From Paludibacteraceae bacterium (GTDB taxonomy: Bacteria; Bacteroidota; Bacteroidia; Bacteroidales; Paludibacteraceae), in NCBI GenBank assembly GCA_018056165.1, contig JAGPGD010000008.1:1-63477 (forward strand): a DNA stretch of 63,477 bases, written 5' to 3'. Shown in pieces: positions 35,641-44,354 of this stretch; positions within the stretch are counted from its first letter, which is position 1, and every line of letters begins with the position of its first letter. The position numbers and the translations under genes were made by a program. Under the pieces are notes generated by a model. That model made no database searches and had not been told where the DNA came from. It saw only the letters and a list, made by a program, of their open reading frames with translations.

Positions 35641-36927
35641 ATGAATTATGATGAAACGTTGCAGTATTTATACAATCAACTGCCTGTATTTCAGCATATC
35701 GGTAATGCTGCATATAAGCCTGGTTTTGATCATGTTATAAAGATATTAAATATTCTCCATAATCCTCAAACTCATTTCAAAACAATACATATTGCCGGCA
35801 CCAACGGAAAAGGTTCTGTCTCTCATTTTTTAGCTGCTATTTTACAAGCTGCAGGCTATAAAGTTGGACTTTACACTTCACCGCATCTGGTTGATTTTGG
35901 AGAACGAATCAGAATAAATGGGGAAAAAATTGATAAACAATATGTTGTTGATTTTGTAAAAAATTATCAGGATTTTATCAAAGAAATCCAACCTTCATTT
36001 TTTGAAGTTGCTACCTCTATGGCTTTTGATTATTTTTCTTTCTGTAATATTGATGTCGGCGTAATAGAAGTTGGTTTAGGAGGTCGTTTAGATAGTACAA
36101 ATGTTATTCAGCCAGAATTATCAGTCATTACCAATATCAGTTTTGACCATGAAGCTTTATTAGGACATACCCTTGAGGAAATTGCACGAGAAAAGGCTGG
36201 AATAATTAAGCCAATGACACCAGTGGTAATTGGAGAATCGCATCCTGAAACCAAACCTGTTTTTCTGGAAAGAGCTAAAGAAATGAATGCTCCTATCTTT
36301 TTTGCTGATGAACTTTACCAAATTTTTTTTAAAAAATATGATGGCAACAAAATGGAGGTTTATACTTCTGACCATTCAAGTTTTCGTGTGGGTATATGCG
36401 GAAATTATCAGTTGAAAAATATTGCAACCGTTTTAGCAACAGTTCAGCAATTAAAAAACCTGCATTTCGAGATACCTGAACAAGCTTTGCAAGAAGGTTT
36501 GGAATTTGTAACTGAATTAACTGGTTTACAAGGAAGATGGCAGCAAATTCAATCCTCACCTCGAGTAATTCTGGATACGGGTCATAATCTGGGCGGTATT
36601 CGTTATATAGCAGAACAGCTTGAAAATCAAGATTTTAAAAATCTAAGAATTGTTTTTGGAATGGTAAACGATAAAGATATTGATGGAGTTTTATCCTTAA
36701 TGCCTAGAAAAGCGTTATATTACTTTACCCAAGCAGCTATTCACCGAGCTTTGCCTGCTGAAATAGTTTTAGAAAAGGCGAATCGTTATGGTTTAAACGG
36801 GAAAATTTATTATTCAGTAGCTGAAGCCGTTTCAAATGCTCTTATGGAAGCTGAGCCAGATGATTTGATTTTTATTGGAGGCAGTAATTATATTGTTGGA
36901 GAAGCCTTACAATTTTTCAATAAGTAA
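35641..36927 (+). CDS. folC: Bifunctional folylpolyglutamate/dihydrofolate synthase
   Basis: Adds glutamate to dihydropteroate and folates, a Mur-ligase-like ATPase. The P-loop GTNGKGS is at 53-59, followed by LYTSPHLVDFGERI, DVGVIEVGLGGRLDSTN, ISFDHEALLG (carbamylated-Lys region) and the C-terminal LDTGHNLGG. 428 residues, full length. Convergent with def. Confidence 0.95.
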   Translation: MNYDETLQYLYNQLPVFQHIGNAAYKPGFDHVIKILNILHNPQTHFKTIHIAGTNGKGSVSHFLAAILQAAGYKVGLYTSPHLVDFGERIRINGEKIDKQYVVDFVKNYQDFIKEIQPSFFEVATSMAFDYFSFCNIDVGVIEVGLGGRLDSTNVIQPELSVITNISFDHEALLGHTLEEIAREKAGIIKPMTPVVIGESHPETKPVFLERAKEMNAPIFFADELYQIFFKKYDGNKMEVYTSDHSSFRVGICGNYQLKNIATVLATVQQLKNLHFEIPEQALQEGLEFVTELTGLQGRWQQIQSSPRVILDTGHNLGGIRYIAEQLENQDFKNLRIVFGMVNDKDIDGVLSLMPRKALYYFTQAAIHRALPAEIVLEKANRYGLNGKIYYSVAEAVSNALMEAEPDDLIFIGGSNYIVGEALQFFNK

Positions 36928-37005
36928 AATTAATCCAACTCCATTTGAGCACCTTTTTTAAAAAATCATTTAAAATCAATTAAAAACCTTCTTAACCATT
37001 CAAGA

Positions 37006-37557
37006 TCAAACAATTTTTATTTGATAATTGCATGGAGTTTTTCCTTTGGCAATACCTGTCAATTTGGATTTTAAAAGTTGACGACGCAATGGATTTACTT
37101 TATCGGTAAATAGATGTCCTTCCAGATGATCATACTCGTGTTGAATGACGCGAGCTTTATAATCTTCAAATTCGTCAGTATATTCATTAAAATCAATATC
37201 AAAGTAGTTAATTTTAATTTTTCGTGGTCTTAAAACATTTTCGTGAATCCCAGGAATACTCAGGCAACCTTCTTCACCACTTACTAAATCAGAACTTTGT
37301 TCTAAAATGGTAGGATTAATCATTGTAATTTTAAAATTTCCTAATTCAGGATCTTCTTTTTTTAAAGGTGCCAGATCAATGACTAACAGGCGAATAGGCA
37401 AACCAATTTGGGGAGCAGCCAGTCCAACTCCCTCTGCATGATACATTGTTTCATACATATTATTCACTAAATTCTTTAAATCAGGATAATCTTTAGAAAT
37501 AGGTTTAGCAACTTTTCGTAAAATTGGATTTCCATAAACATAAATTGGTAAAATCAT
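37006..37557 (-). CDS. def: Peptide deformylase
   Basis: Removes the formyl group from nascent protein N-termini. All three metal motifs are intact: GVGLAAPQIG at 43-52, EGCLS with Cys98, and QHEYDH with His140, Glu141 and His144. 183 residues. It is 34 nt downstream of ruvX, so the two are probably one transcript. Confidence 0.97.
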   Translation of the reverse strand: MILPIYVYGNPILRKVAKPISKDYPDLKNLVNNMYETMYHAEGVGLAAPQIGLPIRLLVIDLAPLKKEDPELGNFKITMINPTILEQSSDLVSGEEGCLSIPGIHENVLRPRKIKINYFDIDFNEYTDEFEDYKARVIQHEYDHLEGHLFTDKVNPLRRQLLKSKLTGIAKGKTPCNYQIKIV

Positions 37558-37591
37558 AGTTTTAATTCGATAAAATATAATTTTTTAATAA

Positions 37592-38026
37592 TTAGTCACT
37601 TATGTTATTTTTATTTTTTATACTTTCTAAATAACTTTGCAAAATAATGGTAGCTGATATTTTATCAACTAAAGCTTTATTCTGTCTGTCTTTTTTCTTT
37701 AAACCTCCTTTGAGCATAGCTTTGTGTGCTAAAGTTGAAGTAAAACGTTCGTCTACATAAATAAGTTCAATATCTGGAAATTTTTTTTGAAGGGAGGCAA
37801 CGAAAGGCTTAATGTATTTCATTGATTCTGATTCCTGCCCATTCATTTGGAGAGGATAACCGATCAGGATTTTTTCAACATTTTCTTTTGCTAGAAATTT
37901 TTCCAAAAATGGTATTATTTCATGAACATGTACTGTTTCCAAAGCGTTGGCCGAAATTTGTAAAGGATCGGTTGTTGCTATTCCAACCCTTTTCCTTCCA
38001 TAATCAAGTGCCAAAATTCTTCCCAT
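37592..38026 (-). CDS. ruvX: Holliday junction resolvase-like YqgF/RuvX protein
   Basis: RNase H-like fold nuclease implicated in 16S rRNA 5' end maturation. It starts with LALDYGRKRVGIA (catalytic Asp8), and YVDERFTSTLA and DKISATIIL carry the other acidic positions. 144 residues, usual length. An exact -7 box TAATTTTG lies on the - strand at 38044-38051, only ~20 nt before the ATG, without a clear -33 box. Confidence 0.93.
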   Translation of the reverse strand: MGRILALDYGRKRVGIATTDPLQISANALETVHVHEIIPFLEKFLAKENVEKILIGYPLQMNGQESESMKYIKPFVASLQKKFPDIELIYVDERFTSTLAHKAMLKGGLKKKDRQNKALVDKISATIILQSYLESIKNKNNISD

Positions 38027-38154
38027 TTTTGAGTAATTTTTTACAAAATTAAGTGATAATTTTCAATTTCCACTGATATTATTGGAATTTCTTTACTAAT
38101 TAGTAACTAAATCCACTTTTGTATATTACAATAGTCTGTTATATTTTAATCGTA

Positions 38155-38283
38155 AGAATTCCCCGATGCTTGCGTCGGGGTAACTTTTGTTTTTATTTTT
38201 TTAGAAATTCCGGTGGCGAAGCCATAAAATTGGCGTAATACCTCGCTGCTTGCGGCGAGGATAGTCAATTTTAAGGAATTTCT
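38155..38283. repeat. Pair of GC hairpins with identical loops, second one nested
   Basis: CCCCGA-TGCTTGCG-TCGGGG at 38161-38180 and CCTCGC-TGCTTGCG-GCGAGG at 38241-38260 have different stems but the same 8-nt loop. The second is enclosed by AAAATTG 38226-38232 with CAATTTT 38266-38272, and then by AGAAATTCC 38203-38211 with GGAATTTCT 38275-38283. This suggests a REP-like element or a structured RNA. Confidence 0.65.
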
Positions 38284-38614
38284 TTATTAATCTGGCATAA
38301 GTGCTAATACCTCTCCTTCTTCATATTTCCTTTTCCAATCATAATAAGTTGTAGTTAGATGCTGTGCTTACAACAAGTTTCTGTCGTGCTTTATGTTTCG
38401 GCTTCCTTCAGAATTGGGAGTTTTCTTCTCTACTCCATGCCTTTTTTATAATGTTAAATTAATGTTTCATTAATAATCCAGTTCGATCATTTAAAGGGCT
38501 AATACAAAAGCATGTAAGATATATTAATGTACAATTAATAATAAATAATTTCCCAATGATAAATATTACACCATTTTAGTCAATTATTCCACAGTATTTT
38601 TTTTGTTTCTTAAC

Positions 38615-38622
38615 TACATTTG
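38615..38622 (+). promoter_or_regulatory. Candidate -7 box for the first PL9 gene
   Basis: TACATTTG is an exact TAnnTTTG match 45 nt before the ATG. No TTTG was found 17-23 nt upstream, so it is only a candidate. Confidence 0.4.
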
Positions 38623-38666
38623 GAACAAAAAATTTATTTTTAACTTTTAAAAATTTGTAAAAAACC

Positions 38667-41399
38667 ATGAAAAAAATTTTAATGACTGTTATTTTATTAA
38701 CGACTATTATGTTAGTAAGTTATTCTCGCACAATTTATGTTGCGACTACTGGAAATGATTCCAATCCTGGAACCCAAACATCTCCCTATTTGAATATCCA
38801 AAAAGCTATAGATGCTGCGGCGCCTGGCGACACTATTTATATACGTGGAGGGACTTATATGTTAACTAAACGAATTAAAATAGAAAAAGCAGGAACAGCA
38901 GAAGCAAGAATTTGTTTATGGGGATATCCTGGAGAACGTGTAATTATCGATGGTAGCCAGATTGTTGCCAATAGTACAAATGAATTCAAACAAGCCCGAT
39001 GTATTTACGTAAATCATTTTGGTGATTACTGGCATTTTAAAAACTTAGAATTGTGCAATGCTAAAGACAATGGAATGAAGTTGGAAGGAAGTTATAATAT
39101 TGTGGAGAAGTGTAAATTCTACGGAAATAACGATACAGGGCTTCAAATAGGAATGTATAAAGATTTTTCTATCGAAGAAACGCAGTCTTTTCCAATTTCT
39201 GGAGAGCCCCAATTTAATCCGGGCTATACTTATTGTAAGTATAATATTGTCATTAATTGTGATTCTTGGTATAATTGTGATACTAAATCATATAGTGGAT
39301 CAGATGATGGAAAAGACGCTGATGGATTTGCTGCTAAACTATTTCCTGGTCCTGGAACTGAATTTCACGGTTGCCGTGCATGGCAAAATTCTGATGATAA
39401 TTGGGATTTGTACATGGTGTATCATCCGATACTAATTGATAATTGTTGGAGTTGGAAAGCTGGGTATGATAAAAATGGTACAGCATTCGGGAATGGTAAT
39501 GGTTTTAAACTTGGAGGTGGGGGAACTTCTGGAGGAGCAGCTTTTCCACAATCGGTAGGAGCCCATGTGGTAAAAAACTGTATTGCTTTTGATTGTTTAC
39601 ACAAGGGATTTGATCAAAACAATGCGTATGAAGCTATGTACTTATTTAATAACGTATCATGGAATAATGAGTACAATTACCGTTTCCCTACAATTTTTAT
39701 GTATGGTACCATGTATATGAGAAATAATATTGGTTTTAAACCCGTAACACTTAATCATGAATTTTTATCGGCAGACAAACCGGGTTCTCAAGTACCTAAT
39801 ACGGCGTATAATAGTTGGACAACTATTGATGGCTGCGATCCATATAAAGATGGGAATAAAGTAAATGGTGTAAAAGTTTACGCAAAAGACCATTCTGCAC
39901 AATTTAAAAGTTTATCATCTACGCTTTTTTTGGCTGATAGGCAAGTTGATGGGAGTCTCCCTGAAAATGATTTTTGTAAATTAATTGAAGGAAGTATATT
40001 TATTAATGCAGGTGAAAATATTGAAAACTTTGTTCCGCAAGCACATAGTCCTGGTGGATTAACATTACCTCCTGTTACAATATTGTATAATGACGGAAGA
40101 GCAGATATGGGAGCGTTTGAAACAGGAGAGCCTACCATTGCAACTTTATCGCTTATTTCAGGGAAAGCAGATCAATTTGTATATGTTGGAACTGCTATTA
40201 TAAATACAGTTTATAAATGGGGTGGCGCTGCTACCGATGTAATTGTTAGGGACTTACCTGATGGTTTAAATGCCATAAAAGATATGACTGCAAAAACAGT
40301 AACCATTTCTGGTATTCCTACTGTTGAAGGAACTTATTCTATTGAAAATATAGGAGGTACTAACACTATTGTTTTAACAGGCAATATCCGCATATCTAAT
40401 ATTGCACCTGCTACATTAACTATTACACAAGGTCATGCTATACAAGAAGTATTTTTCGGTGAGCCAATTGAAACCATAGTATTTACTTGGGGTGGTGGAG
40501 CTACAGATATTACTTATACCGCTCTTCCTGCAGGTCTTACTGCAACAAAAGACATAGAGAACAAAACTTTAACCATTTCAGGTGTTCCTACTACTGATGG
40601 TTCATTCACAGTAACTACATTAGGCGGAATGGAAGGATCACAAGTTACAATTAATTGTAATATCATCCGTGTATTACGAACAAAAGTTCTTACTGGCGAC
40701 TGGTATCATATACAGGATCCTTATGAAAATAGACCTGCTGATTTACAGGGCAATGTTGTAACATTTGCAACAGGATCTAATTCCTCATATCCAACTGTTT
40801 GGGATCCAACCTATGTTGAGAGTACAGGTTCGGCTCCTTCAGGTTGTACACCAGGAGCTATAAATGTAGAAAGGAATGGAGGAAGTGTTACATGGAATCT
40901 GCCAAGCTTGGTAGAAATGAAATCTAATATTCACTTTACAGGAACAAGAACTTTGAAAATAGAATGGACAATAGATGGTGTTACAAAAACATGGACTTCT
41001 GCATCGTTGAGCAAACGAACAATGTTGAATTGGGATATGATGGCAGATATTGGTTTGGAACCAACAACAAAACCTGTAACAATTAAATTTATCAATACTT
41101 CAACAAGTGGAGGCATTCGCATATATGATTTTTATATAAAAGTTTATGAAGATCAAGTTTCAGGAATTGAAGAGGTAAAAGTTCAAACTAACAAATTCAA
41201 TATGTATCAAACAGAAACAGCGTTAATTGTATCAGGTGATATTGCTAAATTAACAGTTTATTCATTATCGGGAAGTGTAGTAGCACAATCTGAAATGTCG
41301 CAAGTTGTTAAGATAAATCATTTGAATCAAGGCGTTTATGTTGTTCACATAACTGACAAAGAAGGTTGTCAAGTTACTCAAAAATTTATCAAAAAATAA
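38667..41399 (+). CDS. PL9 pectate/rhamnogalacturonan lyase 1, T9SS-secreted
   Basis: Right-handed beta-helix polysaccharide lyase acting on a galacturonate-containing backbone by beta-elimination. Signal peptide about 1-24; PL9 domain about 25-490. Compared with Dickeya PelL (Ca ligands D209, D233, D234, D237; base K273), the equivalents here are Asp219 (DADGF), Asp243, Asp244, Asp247 (SDDNWD) and Lys281 (NGNGFK), with the same 24-residue spacing from the first Asp. After the helix come two Ig-like repeats (about 493-575 and 580-665), an unassigned beta-rich module (668-830) and a T9SS domain. The exact backbone (homogalacturonan or rhamnogalacturonan I) cannot be told. Its hairpin at 41414-41447 may end transcription. 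Confidence 0.88.
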   Translation: MKKILMTVILLTTIMLVSYSRTIYVATTGNDSNPGTQTSPYLNIQKAIDAAAPGDTIYIRGGTYMLTKRIKIEKAGTAEARICLWGYPGERVIIDGSQIVANSTNEFKQARCIYVNHFGDYWHFKNLELCNAKDNGMKLEGSYNIVEKCKFYGNNDTGLQIGMYKDFSIEETQSFPISGEPQFNPGYTYCKYNIVINCDSWYNCDTKSYSGSDDGKDADGFAAKLFPGPGTEFHGCRAWQNSDDNWDLYMVYHPILIDNCWSWKAGYDKNGTAFGNGNGFKLGGGGTSGGAAFPQSVGAHVVKNCIAFDCLHKGFDQNNAYEAMYLFNNVSWNNEYNYRFPTIFMYGTMYMRNNIGFKPVTLNHEFLSADKPGSQVPNTAYNSWTTIDGCDPYKDGNKVNGVKVYAKDHSAQFKSLSSTLFLADRQVDGSLPENDFCKLIEGSIFINAGENIENFVPQAHSPGGLTLPPVTILYNDGRADMGAFETGEPTIATLSLISGKADQFVYVGTAIINTVYKWGGAATDVIVRDLPDGLNAIKDMTAKTVTISGIPTVEGTYSIENIGGTNTIVLTGNIRISNIAPATLTITQGHAIQEVFFGEPIETIVFTWGGGATDITYTALPAGLTATKDIENKTLTISGVPTTDGSFTVTTLGGMEGSQVTINCNIIRVLRTKVLTGDWYHIQDPYENRPADLQGNVVTFATGSNSSYPTVWDPTYVESTGSAPSGCTPGAINVERNGGSVTWNLPSLVEMKSNIHFTGTRTLKIEWTIDGVTKTWTSASLSKRTMLNWDMMADIGLEPTTKPVTIKFINTSTSGGIRIYDFYIKVYEDQVSGIEEVKVQTNKFNMYQTETALIVSGDIAKLTVYSLSGSVVAQSEMSQVVKINHLNQGVYVVHITDKEGCQVTQKFIKK

Positions 41400-41413
41400 T
41401 AATATAATAATCA

Positions 41414-41447
41414 GGGAATAAAGTGTTTTGAAAAACGCTTTATTCCC
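41414..41447 (+). terminator. Hairpin terminator after the first PL9 gene
   Basis: A stem of about 15 bp (41414-41428 with 41433-41447, one T-G wobble) and a 4-nt loop lie 14 nt after the stop. It is followed by ATTTACATTTT rather than a pure T run, so termination may be partial. Confidence 0.6.
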
Positions 41448-41482
41448 ATTTACATTTTACAATTAATTTTAAAAATACCTAA

Positions 41483-44257
41483 ATGAAAAACAAATTATTC
41501 TTTGTAACTCTTATCTTTTTTTTCTTCGGCTTTTTACTGAGTGCTCAAAATACTATTGTAGAAAATTTTGAAACGGGTTTACCTACAAGTGCACCTTCAA
41601 GTGAAACTTCTGTTGCTCTTTCAACGGGTATTTGGAAAATAAAAGGAGTTTTTGCAAAAACCGACAATGGAAGTATTAGATTGGCTATGAACACAAATGG
41701 TTACGCTATTACGCCACCAATTGATAAGCCAGTATCTGTTTCTTTTAAACATCGGGGTAGTGGTAGTGGTAAAGTGCTCACTGTACAAAAATCTATTGAT
41801 GACGGAAGTTCTTGGACAACTATTGGAACTGCTACGGTAAGCTCTTCTTCTACTTATAACACCGCCAATATCTCTATTAATGAACAAGGAACTATAGGTG
41901 TTTTACTCAAATTTATTTGTGGTTCGAGTACCATTTATATTGATGATGTAACTATTGTTTGTTCAAGTATAGTAGATGAACCAACAGTTCAAGCATCTAT
42001 TTCAGCTTCAGAAATAACTGCTACATCAATGAAGATTAACTTCAATAAAGGGAATGGCGAAGGTCGCTTATTGGTGTATTCTAAAGGAGAAGAAGTAAAC
42101 TGGTTACCAGAAGATGGAACCGCTTATACTAATTTACCTAAAGTTTTAACTGATAATGTGATAGGTGTATATTCTGGTAATGCTGATTTTGTTACAGTAA
42201 CAGGACTTGAAGCAGGTGAAACTTACTATTTTTATGTATTTGAATATAACGGAGCTAATGATGCTATTAATTATCTTACTCAGCCAGTAGGAAAATTAAC
42301 TCAAAGAACTGTAGAAGCACCAAGTATTACAACAAGTGTTAATGCTATTAATTTTGGAAGTGTAAAAATAGGTATTTCATCAAAACGCAGTTTTACTCTT
42401 TTAGCTAAATATTTAACTCCAGAAAATGGAACAATCACATTGACTTCTTCAAATGATTTTCTGATATCAATAAATTCTTCAAGTGGATTCGGTACTTCTC
42501 TTACTTTAAATTATTCTTCAGCTACTTTATTATCCACTACTATTTACGTTCAATTTTTACCTTCTGAATTAAAGTCTTATTCACAAATTCTTTCTATCTC
42601 AGGAGGTAATGCTGAAGCGCAGGTACAACTTATCGGTATTGGTTCAAATACGGATGCAAAAGTTTATTTTATTTCACCATCAGGAAATGATAATGCTGAA
42701 GGAACATTTGATGCTCCGTGGTATAATTTGCAAAAAGCTATCGACGCAGCTTTACCGGGAGATACAATATTAGTTCGTGGCGGTACCTATTACCCAACAA
42801 TGATGAAAGATGGTACGAAAACTACTATACGTATAAATTCATCAGGTACAGCTGACAAAAGAATTACTATAAAAAATTATCCAAGCGAATTTCCTATACT
42901 TAATTTTAAAGATCAACCTAAAAAACAAGGTATTCGTGGAGTTCAACTAAATGGAGATTATTGGCATATTATAGGATTGCATATTACGCAAGCAGGAGAT
43001 AATGCTATAAAATTGGAAGGGAATCATAATATTATCGAAAAATGTACTTTCAGTTATAATGATGATACAGGTATTCAGTTAGGATTTGGTCATAATTTTT
43101 CTGATACACATCCTGGTATTTCTTCAAATGATGGAAGCTATTGTGCTTATAATGATATTATTGATTGTGACTCATACTTGAATTGTGACGCAGATAATTT
43201 TGGCAGTGATGCCGATGGATTTGCTTGTAAAATGCATAATGGCAAAGGGAATCGTTTTATTCGTTGTCGTTCATGGGATAATGCAGATGATGGATGGGAT
43301 TTATATGAAACAGATTATCCAGTCATATTAATTGAATGTTGGGCTTGGGGTTCTGGAAGAGCTGAAAATTTTGATTGGGTTCAAGCCTCAGGATCTTTCC
43401 AGGGAAACGGCAACGGAATAAAAATGGGAGGAAATGGTACAGGTGGTTCATCGAAAGGAAAACATGAAGCATGGAACTGCATTGCTTTCAATTGCAATAA
43501 AACAGGTTCAGTTAAAGGTTTCGACCAGAACAGTCATGGAGATGGAGAAAAATTGGTAAACTGTCTTGCATTTGGTTGTGGATATGATTTTATGTTTGAA
43601 AAATCAGGAACCAACTGTGAATATTATAATAATGTTTGCTTTGGTAATATTGAAATTGCTTCAGGCTGCACAGAAAGCAACAATGCCATGTTGTCAACCT
43701 CTACCAAAGCATGGAAAAATAATGTTATTCGTGGCTTTTCTAGTTCTGATTATGTAAGTTTAAGTGAAGATGATGCCAAAGCTCCGAGAGGGGCAGATGG
43801 TAGTATGCCTAAAAGATTTGCACGTTTAAAAAGTGGTAGTGTATTAGTAGATAAAGGATTATTTTATAATGTTCCCTATACAGACGAATTTCCATTTTTG
43901 TTTCAACCAATTTATGGTTTAGCACGTGATTTAGGTCCTTATGAACTTCAAGAAGGTGTAATTTCTGGAATGCAAATCATTATAAATCCAAAAGCAGAAT
44001 TTAATTTGTCGATTTTATCGAATCCATGTAAATCGGAAGCAATGATTAAATTTAGCTCTGATTTTTCAGGAATAGCTTCCTTAAAAATTGTCGCTTTAGA
44101 TGGTCACGTGATAGAAGAATGTTATAATAAAAATGTTGAAGCTGGAGTAGAATATTTCGTTTCTATTTCTGTAAATAATTTACAGAATGGAATGTATTTA
44201 TGTGTTTTAAGTATAGGAGGTCAAACTAAAACAGCAAAACTTATTGTTGCAAAATAA
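41483..44257 (+). CDS. PL9 pectate/rhamnogalacturonan lyase 2 with N-terminal modules
   Basis: Signal peptide 1-21, a jelly-roll-like domain (about 23-160), an Fn3 domain (165-275), an ASH/BACON-like beta domain (285-390), the PL9 helix from about 395, and a C-terminal T9SS domain (about 850-924). Catalytic set: Asp578 (DADGF), Asp602, Asp603, Asp606 (ADDGWD) and Lys647 (NGNGIK; Ile where the others have Phe). It is the only copy in the array with three modules before the helix. It starts 83 nt after lyase 1. Start choice is supported by the clean signal peptide. Confidence 0.88.
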   Translation: MKNKLFFVTLIFFFFGFLLSAQNTIVENFETGLPTSAPSSETSVALSTGIWKIKGVFAKTDNGSIRLAMNTNGYAITPPIDKPVSVSFKHRGSGSGKVLTVQKSIDDGSSWTTIGTATVSSSSTYNTANISINEQGTIGVLLKFICGSSTIYIDDVTIVCSSIVDEPTVQASISASEITATSMKINFNKGNGEGRLLVYSKGEEVNWLPEDGTAYTNLPKVLTDNVIGVYSGNADFVTVTGLEAGETYYFYVFEYNGANDAINYLTQPVGKLTQRTVEAPSITTSVNAINFGSVKIGISSKRSFTLLAKYLTPENGTITLTSSNDFLISINSSSGFGTSLTLNYSSATLLSTTIYVQFLPSELKSYSQILSISGGNAEAQVQLIGIGSNTDAKVYFISPSGNDNAEGTFDAPWYNLQKAIDAALPGDTILVRGGTYYPTMMKDGTKTTIRINSSGTADKRITIKNYPSEFPILNFKDQPKKQGIRGVQLNGDYWHIIGLHITQAGDNAIKLEGNHNIIEKCTFSYNDDTGIQLGFGHNFSDTHPGISSNDGSYCAYNDIIDCDSYLNCDADNFGSDADGFACKMHNGKGNRFIRCRSWDNADDGWDLYETDYPVILIECWAWGSGRAENFDWVQASGSFQGNGNGIKMGGNGTGGSSKGKHEAWNCIAFNCNKTGSVKGFDQNSHGDGEKLVNCLAFGCGYDFMFEKSGTNCEYYNNVCFGNIEIASGCTESNNAMLSTSTKAWKNNVIRGFSSSDYVSLSEDDAKAPRGADGSMPKRFARLKSGSVLVDKGLFYNVPYTDEFPFLFQPIYGLARDLGPYELQEGVISGMQIIINPKAEFNLSILSNPCKSEAMIKFSSDFSGIASLKIVALDGHVIEECYNKNVEAGVEYFVSISVNNLQNGMYLCVLSIGGQTKTAKLIVAK

Positions 44258-44354
44258 GTTTATTAACAGTTAACCTTTTACTGGATAATTCTTTTAAATA
44301 AATCTAACAAATTTTTTAAAAAAATATCTAATAAAATTAAATAAATATTCAACC

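Larger units (their letters stand above)
38027..38666. other. 640-bp intergenic region before the pectin gene block
   Basis: No gene is seen. It contains the ruvX -7 box, two related GC hairpins with nested outer stems at 38155-38283 (separate entry), plain AT-rich sequence from about 38290, and an exact -7 box TACATTTG at 38615-38622, 45 nt before the first PL9 ATG. Confidence 0.5.
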
